Shown in pieces: positions 5,964 to 6,213 of a stretch of 6,213 bases of DNA. The DNA is taken from assembly GCA_009782245.1 (NCBI GenBank), contig WRKK01000203.1, positions 1 through 6,213 on the forward strand, read 5' to 3'. The notes beneath the pieces were generated by a model, which was given only the letters and a program-made list of their open reading frames with translations, was not told where the DNA came from and did no database searches. Origin of the DNA: Defluviitaleaceae bacterium (GTDB lineage Bacteria > Bacillota > Clostridia > Lachnospirales > WQUN01). The translations under genes were made by a program, and so were the position numbers. How positions within the stretch are numbered: position 1 is the stretch's first letter; every line of letters starts with the position of its first letter.

Positions 5964-6024
5964 ACGAAATTTTACTGAACATTGCTTTTTATTTTGTGCA
6001 ATTTGTACAGGCGTTTTGCTAGTT
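5964..6024 (+). repeat. Right copy of direct repeat flanking the toxin-antitoxin module
   Basis: Partner of the copy at 5044-5104, same orientation. It contains TGTGCAATTTGTACA (5995-6009), palindromic except for one G/T position around a central T, and TTTTGCTAGTT (6014-6024). It ends 11 bases upstream of the antitoxin -35, so on the - strand it sits just before the promoter and could also be a regulator binding site. Confidence 0.7.
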
Positions 6025-6077
6025 GCCGTTACAATAAAATTTGACGTGGAAAGCCAAAAAATTACACTACAATCACC

Positions 6078-6112
6078 AAAAAAAGTGCCGTTCACAAAAG
6101 CAAACAGCACTT
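6078..6112 (-). terminator. Intrinsic terminator after the ABC transporter ATPase gene
   Basis: On the - strand AAGTGCTGTT (6112-6103) pairs with AACGGCACTT (6092-6083) over 10 bp with one G-T wobble, leaving a 10-base loop. The stem runs directly into seven T (6084-6078). It lies four bases past the stop codon at 6117 and isolates the toxin-antitoxin promoter from upstream transcription. Confidence 0.85.
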
Positions 6113-6116
6113 CTCC

Positions 6117-6213
6117 TTAAACACTCCGACTTGCCTTAGAAAAATCCACAGCCCCATTCTTCAGCAAATGACAAGCCGCACTATGCGTATCATTCAGCGG
6201 ATAAAACGGCGGT
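6117..6213 (-). CDS. C-terminal end of an oligopeptide/dipeptide ABC transporter ATP-binding protein (partial)
   Basis: Only the last 31 residues are in the window; the gene enters from the right edge and stops with TAA at 6119-6117. The tail begins PPFYPLNDTHSAACHL. This fits the end of the oligopeptide/dipeptide-type (OppD/OppF, DppD/DppF) ATPase C-terminal extension, where a proline-rich turn is followed by a H-x3-CH-L element. The full protein would energise uptake of peptides or related solutes as a membrane-associated ATPase. Being followed at once by a strong terminator, it is probably the last gene of its transporter operon. The family call rests on this short tail; which of the two ATPase subunits it is cannot be told. 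Confidence 0.65.
   Translation of the reverse strand, partial: PPFYPLNDTHSAACHLLKNGAVDFSKASRSV

Noticed and set aside
5904..6110. A 68-codon - strand open frame upstream of the antitoxin gene
   Set aside because: Its start lies inside the ABC transporter terminator hairpin and its end runs across the right repeat and the antitoxin promoter. It has no ribosome binding site and resembles no family.
1..6213. CRISPR array, tRNA, rRNA or insertion sequence
   Set aside because: No regularly spaced repeats, no tRNA-like cloverleaf or rRNA signature, and no transposase or terminal inverted repeats were seen.

Overview
The window looks like a stretch of a low-to-mid-GC Bacillota (Clostridia-like) chromosome. 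The evidence is the strong AAAGGAGG-type ribosome binding sites, sigma-A-like TTGACA/TATAAT promoters with 17-base spacers, ATGA-coupled gene pairs, a CotH-family protein, and an OmpR-type two-component sensor layout. The genus cannot be named from sequence alone. There are no rRNA or tRNA genes, CRISPR arrays or recognisable insertion sequences.

Left part, + strand: a complete membrane sensor histidine kinase (30-1388), whose response regulator probably lies just outside the left edge. A 349-base intergenic stretch with short tandem repeats follows, then a short cytoplasmic glycerophosphodiester phosphodiesterase (1738-2454).

Middle, - strand: a two-gene operon runs leftward from a good promoter near 4843-4871. 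It holds a CotH-kinase-fold lipoprotein (4801-3449), which overlaps by four bases a radical SAM protein (3452-2517), and it ends in a GC-rich hairpin (2462-2486) placed between the convergent phosphodiesterase and radical SAM genes. The CotH promoter contains a TACA-N2-TGTA palindrome overlapping its -10.

Right part, - strand: an AT-richer MntA/HepT-type toxin-antitoxin module (nucleotidyltransferase antitoxin, then RX4HXY toxin, again overlapping as ATGA) with its own promoter. It is bracketed by two diverged direct repeats of about 60 bp, 920 bases apart, each containing an imperfect 15-base palindrome. This suggests the module is a discrete, possibly mobile or exchangeable cassette. Beyond it lie a strong intrinsic terminator and the last 31 residues of an oligopeptide/dipeptide ABC transporter ATPase, which enters from the right edge.

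Most of the window is ordinary accessory chromosome. The items most worth a second look are the repeat-flanked toxin-antitoxin cassette and the tightly coupled CotH-lipoprotein/radical SAM pair, whose joint role is not evident from the sequence.
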